This document shows, one piece after another, positions 59,660-64,000 of a stretch of DNA of 64,000 nucleotides. The notes under the pieces were generated by a model. It was not told the DNA's origin. It saw only the letters and a program-made list of their open reading frames with translations, and did not search any database. The first letter of the stretch is position 1. Each line of letters begins with the position of its first letter. The position numbers were made by a program, and so were the translations under genes. This DNA comes from Nematostella vectensis (lineage: Eukaryota; Cnidaria; Anthozoa; Actiniaria; Edwardsiidae). Location: positions 14,142,121 through 14,206,120 of the forward strand of contig NC_064047.1 in the NCBI RefSeq assembly GCF_932526225.1. Reading direction: 5' to 3'.

Positions 59660-59690
<31 letters not shown>

Positions 59691-59860
59691 CGTGTCTTCT
59701 TTGCCGTCATCATCAACATCGTAATCACCATCACCATCACCATCACCATCACCATCACCATCACCATCACCATCACCATCACCATCACCATCATCATCAT
59801 CATCACCATCACCATCACCATCACCATAACCATCACCATCATTATCATCATCATCCTTAT
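59660..59860 (+). repeat. CAT/CACCAT microsatellite (copy 2, uninterrupted)
   Basis: The empty-site version of the locus into which the retroelement inserted in copy 1. Confidence 0.95.
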
Positions 59861-60021
59861 CATCGTCGTCGTAACCATTGTCAATATCATTATCTTCATC
59901 ATTATCGTCGTCCTCTTCTCTTCCTTGCCAGCGTTCATTACTATCTTCACCATTATCAACAATGACAAAAACAACAGTATTTATCTTCTCGATGTGTGAT
60001 TAAAGTCGATGGTTCTCCTAG

Positions 60022-60136
60022 GATTCACGATGGGGGTCTGTGTGACATTAGAAGGAGGCCATGCAAGAAGACCAACATCTTTGGTGATGGATTTATACCT
60101 TCAGAGAATCTCACATGTCACGCAAACGAATTCAAG
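60022..60136 (+). CDS. VWDE: VWDE-like copy 2: CDIRR exon
   Basis: As 7157-7271 with R for M and N for T. Splice sites and phases are the same. Confidence 0.85.
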
Positions 60137-60208
60137 GTGAAAAAAATAAGTTTGGTTTATCTCACAGTCCCGTTGTCAGTTTCTAAACTGTGATTGATCT
60201 CATATCAG

Positions 60209-60466
60209 GTGTATGGCAACAACTGGACACCAAACTCATCACCACACGAGCTACAAGGCGAACAGTTTGACTTATTTGGGGTCAAATGCAGCCTTCCGGA
60301 CCCTCCAACGAAGATAGGGGACTACGACAATCCCGGGACCCCCGCGGGAGGACTGTACATTAGGATCTCCAACAACAAGATCGACGCAAGTAAGCAAAAG
60401 ATGAGGTTTATATCGTACGACTCCGTCTGTATGAGGTGCAGCAAGACAGGCACTTGTGTCCTCAGG
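60209..60466 (+). CDS. VWDE: VWDE-like copy 2: extracellular module exon
   Basis: As 7344-7601, but with the conserved Cys intact (SKTGTCVLR). Other replacements relative to copy 1 are D/E, P/L, Y/H, I/T, K/L and Q/E. Confidence 0.85.
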
Positions 60467-61038
60467 GTATGTATACGAACGCCCCCTTCCCCTCCCCCCC
60501 TGGGAAATATATCCCGAATATCACCAGCTATAAAAAGTGATTGAAAAATATTCTAAAAAGTTCAGACTTAGATTTATGAATTTGTTAAAGTGTGAGAGTT
60601 TGATATCATCCGAGGGATCTAGGCCTCGATAACTCGACAATACCGTTAACTCGATTAAAATTCTATAGAATGGTACCATCTATAACACGAAAACTATTTT
60701 CCACCGAGTAAGGGACAGACCCCCCCCATCATTTTGATAGATTTACTAATACCAATAGACAGAAGGGATTAACAATCATAAAAAAATGAGCACATCAATC
60801 AAGGGAGCACGGATAAATGTGTTCCTATTTAACGAATGCTTTCCGAAGAGAGGGAGATGCACATCGTGCATCCTTCGTCGGCACTTCGTGTCGACACTAC
60901 GCGTATCCCATATCTTTGGGCCGATGATACGAACAAAGACACAGTTAACAAACATAATCCACTTCATAATCCGAGCCCCACAACCCCAACAGCGCTACTG
61001 ATAACTCCCCTTACAAAACAAACACACATGACGCGTTG
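60467..61038. other. VWDE-like intron (copy 2)
   Basis: Matches 7602-8180. No gene seen. Confidence 0.6.
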
Positions 61039-61048
61039 CATAACAAAG

Positions 61049-61211
61049 GAGTCTGGGTAAACCCCTAGAGTCGAGACTGATAGGCCGAGAGTCGAACAAG
61101 ATATTTGAAATATGTCAAAAGTAAAACTCTTCGATATTTTAGATATCTTTTCGACTTTGGCCTATAAGTCTCGAGTCTATGACTTTCGACTCTTGGGGTT
61201 TACCCAGATTC
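61049..61211. mobile_element. MITE with 10-bp target duplication (copy 2)
   Basis: Same insertion as 8191-8384, flanked by CATAACAAAG at 61039-61048 and 61212-61221. About 31 bp shorter inside. Confidence 0.85.
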
Positions 61212-61407
61212 CATAACAAAGTGGTTTATTTTCGTAATAATCTCAATCGCGCGTTTAATGAAGCACATTCTGCCTCGCTCCCTTGCATCAATCGAGCATA
61301 GCACCTAGCTCGTCCCTAAATACGCCGTCTTGTGTCCCCTTTTCGCCGATATGCCTTAAACTGATTCCCATGAACGTTTCATTATCATCTCAATGTTTTA
61401 GCATGAC

Positions 61408-63704
61408 CGTCCGGCTTGAGAAAAGAAACTAGTGCAAAAGAATTTGATACGCATGGGTCGACCTTTGGATATTCTGCGATTTTTTTTCAACATTTAAAAT
61501 TAACTGTATTAAAATTATCCGAATTTGAAGCACTGTTAAGTTATGCATGACATTTCTAAAACGCATAGTTTTAAAGCGGCTTATAAAACAATAGAAATAA
61601 AACAAAAACAGAAAAAGCAATAAACAACATTTGACAAATTAAATGAATAAAACTCTTCTAAAAATATAAATACAGTGGAACCCCAGACACCCTCGGGACT
61701 TTCATAAAGTCTCCGTATTATCGGGGTGTCCGTATTAAGCGGGCTTTGTTTTGTTTTACTTCACAGTTAAAAGTCTTCGTCTTCTGGAAGAGGCGACTTG
61801 AAATAAGAAGTCACGTGACTTCTTAGTTCAAGTGTAATTTTTCAAAAAGTATCATAAATTGCACGAGCCCGTAGGGCGAATTTGAGACTCTATTTAAAGC
61901 ACACGAGCGCAATTACGAATCGTATGATCACTTATAAATATCACACAAATTAGTAAAGTCAAGTTTTTGTTTGAAACACAGTAAAACAGCGCGCTTTTTT
62001 AAAAAAACTGGTGTGATTCGTCCGTGGAATTGGACATTGAATCTCAAAATGATCATAATATGTTTTTTTTTTGTTTTAAACGTGATCCCCTGATAGAATA
62101 GAATAGCCATAGAATTGCTCTGTCATATTTTTTTGCTAATTAACACCCGAGTGTTTTTTGCCCAGTTATATTTTTGCTTATTTTTATCACCCGATGAGTG
62201 TTTCTGTCCCGTCAAATTTTGCCTTTTTTCGCTAATTTCCTCCCTCTGATTGATGTTGCGCTATATCCCTCGAGGTTCACGTGGGTAAAGGTCAGTTATT
62301 AAGAAACTCATAAATAATCATATAGAACCAAATTAATTCCCGCCCGCTGTAGACTTATATCAACATTGTGAATCAAGCCCTTGATACAAACTTTTGCATT
62401 TTACAGGGGCCGGGGTCAAAAATTCCGTTGTTCAGAGCGTGCGGCTTGTTATGACACTATCAGAATCCGCTATTTTGCATACGTCATTCACCCCTTGCTG
62501 GCTGCCTGGGATGTCGCCGACTTGTACTGGTTTTCGTTGGATTGTACCGGTTGCATTTTCTTAGCGAATCTCCGTGATTTTAGGGAATTTTATCGAATTT
62601 TAGTGATCAAATCAAAATGACCTCCAAGAAATTTGTTGTTGTGGAGTGGCTGAACAACGCAGGGGATCGTTGCGAGTTAACAGTTCTCAGGGGAAGTGAA
62701 GTTTTGCGCCAGGGTGGTTTGGTATCGGTGGTATTCATTGCATTGCAGCAGATAACACACCAAGACTTTACGAGGCAGAAGTGTTGCAAAACTTCGGTAA
62801 GTCGAAGTTAGGCTTCTTTGTTTTTATCGTTTTACTTTATAAAATAGAGAGACCTTACGCAAGGACGTCCTGACAGCGCATGTAGAACGCGAAAAATAGG
62901 AAAATGCCGTTCTAGATTTGCCGTCGCGGACGACACGCCGTGTTGAGTGAGCAGTTCGTGAGCGCGCGCGCCATTCTTGATGCCGTCCCGTTCTTGCGTA
63001 AGGTCTCTAATTTAATAATAGAACTAAGCAACGGTAGCGCAGAGAATATTTCGGGTATTCAGTCTGAGTTCCTACGGTATTTCTCCTCATGCTCACATTC
63101 GCATTGGCTTTTGTTTCTTGAGGAACGTCGATGCTATTATCTTTTGCGGCATTGTCTGGCTCGATTTTGGATTTCTTTCCTCCGTGATTTGTAAATACTC
63201 TTGCTTTTGGTGGCGGACGTTTGGAAGCACAAGCAGCTTTACAGTTCTAAACTACGGAGTACATTCTTATAAAAGCATGAAGTATTTGAATCCAGGGCGA
63301 CGGTAGACCTCGACGGCGTTTCGTTCTATTTTGTAACGCGCCGTAAGAAGTAAGAGCGTGAAGCACCTCTGTATTATGACTTCAGTGCTAAAACTCGAAG
63401 TAATTTCAGAATAATATCTCAACTTGCAGTTTTTTTATTTGGATTTCAGACTCACAGCGCAAGGCAAGCAGTTTGTAAACGAGCTTCTTGAGGGAGGCAA
63501 CGACAGCGTTGACCGAGGTGACATTATAAGAATAGGAAAATCCACAGAATATTAAATGCATTCTTCGCATCCCTTACGTGAATGTTTGTGTTAGTTAATT
63601 TACCTTCACACAATTGATAATACTTTGCTAAAATAGTATATTAGTGTTAATGTAATGTTATATACCTAGAAGTAACGTAAAGTAAACACTTAAGGATACT
63701 GTAG
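61408..63704. mobile_element. 2.3-kb insertion present only in copy 2
   Basis: Unrelated to copy 1. It contains a pogo/Tigger-like end at about 61671 (TACAGTGGAACCCCAGACAC) and a small gene fragment (62617-63517). No terminal inverted repeat or target duplication was found at its ends, so it may be a composite or template-switch insertion rather than a simple transposon. Confidence 0.6.
62617..63517 (+). pseudogene. Gene fragment carried in the insertion
   Basis: ATG at 62617 reads MTSKKFVVVEWLNNAGDRCE, then LTVLRGSEVL. A shift of frame then gives RLYEAEVLQNFG before donor TCG|GTAAGT at 62801. A second exon-like piece follows GGATTTCAG at 63450 (LTAQGKQFVNELLEGGNDSV, DRG). The KFVVVEW and YEAEVL motifs resemble the N-terminal domain of some cnidarian BEN-domain or transposon-derived proteins from memory; I am not sure. 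The frame change suggests decay. Confidence 0.35.
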
Positions 63705-63789
63705 CTGCTTGATCAATGGCCACTGTTTTGCGCAAAACGATGCTAAACCGAACGAGTGGTGTCGTCAATGCCAGCCAGATACCAGACAA

Positions 63790-64000
63790 TTTACATGGAG
63801 TCGGCGTAAAGGTAAAATGCAAAGAGCCAGTTTACATGGAACAGGTGTAAAGGTAAAACGCAAAGAGCAAATTTACATGGAACAGGCGTAAATGTAGAAC
63901 GCAAAGAGCCAGTTTACATGGAACAGGCCTAAAGGTAAAACGCAAACATTTTACATGGAATACGCGTAAAGGTAAAACGCAAACAGTCAGTTTACATGGA
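63790..64000 (+). repeat. 41-bp exon-end/donor minisatellite (copy 2, runs off the window)
   Basis: Start of the same array as 8650-10170, with the same first units and a few substitutions. Confidence 0.93.

Larger units (their letters stand above)
58160..61407 (+). repeat. Segmental duplication block B, copy 2
   Basis: Matches 4520-8580 apart from the retroelement (copy 1 only), repeat lengths and small indels. It ends inside an exon at 61407, where an insertion begins. Confidence 0.94.
61402..63811 (+). pseudogene. VWDE: VWDE-like copy 2: HDSCLINGHC exon split by an insertion
   Basis: The acceptor ATGTTTTAG and the first six bases CATGAC are kept (61402-61407). The remainder of the exon resumes at 63705 (CTGCTTGATCAATGGCC) and ends at donor AAAG|GTAAAA (63811). 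Two bases of the exon are missing at the join. ACTGTAG just before 63705 could act as a new acceptor, but it would give the wrong phase (one base left over after a phase-0 exon). Copy 1 (8575-8689) shows the intact exon. Confidence 0.8.

Overview
The window looks like nuclear DNA from an invertebrate animal, most likely an anthozoan cnidarian (sea anemone or coral). This is inferred from intron-rich animal gene families (VWDE-like, RING/B-box TRIM, TLDc, ribosomal protein L24), GT-AG introns, decayed non-LTR and DNA transposons, and an extreme load of minisatellites. No species is proven.

The layout is a large, imperfect direct tandem duplication with a period of about 34.87 kb. Copy 1 runs from position 1 and copy 2 from about 34868. 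The order within the unit is: TLDc C-terminal exon, VWDE-like gene (+), RPL24-like gene (-), a short unknown gene (-), then a RING/B-box/coiled-coil gene (+) whose intron phases lead into a TLDc domain. The TRIM/TLDc gene (28810-36063) crosses the copy junction. Copy 1 therefore shows only its last TLDc exon (857-1197).

The VWDE-like gene was rebuilt exon by exon, checking splice sites and phases. Copy 2 (39780 to beyond the window) starts with a signal peptide and a D8C-type domain, then a small EGF, a VWD domain, linker exons, an EGF and further extracellular modules. Copy 1 lacks the promoter and the first eleven recognised exons (about 19.2 kb). It keeps the 3' half (5286-16944), which ends in two EGF regions, a Thr-rich stalk, one transmembrane helix and a tyrosine-rich tail with paired ITAM-like motifs. 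Copy 2 carries two in-frame stop codons and a 2.3-kb insertion inside an exon. Neither copy is visibly intact.

Most of the remaining sequence is tandem arrays with units of 22 to 58 bp, including one 8.45-kb array of about 156 copies of a 54-bp unit. The long open frames in these arrays are artefacts of stop-free units. At three separate exons of the VWDE-like gene, the repeat unit is the end of the exon plus its own 5' splice site. The 54-bp case keeps the reading frame and could be read as 18-residue insertions in the VWD domain.

The strongest biological signal is in the TLDc exon. The two copies differ by 24 bases in 341. All 24 fall in codons that change the amino acid (19 replacements, no silent change that I could find), while flanking non-coding DNA is only about 2-3% different. 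Together with an ITAM-like receptor tail and a RING ligase-TLDc architecture, this suggests, as inference only, a diversifying recognition or defence locus.
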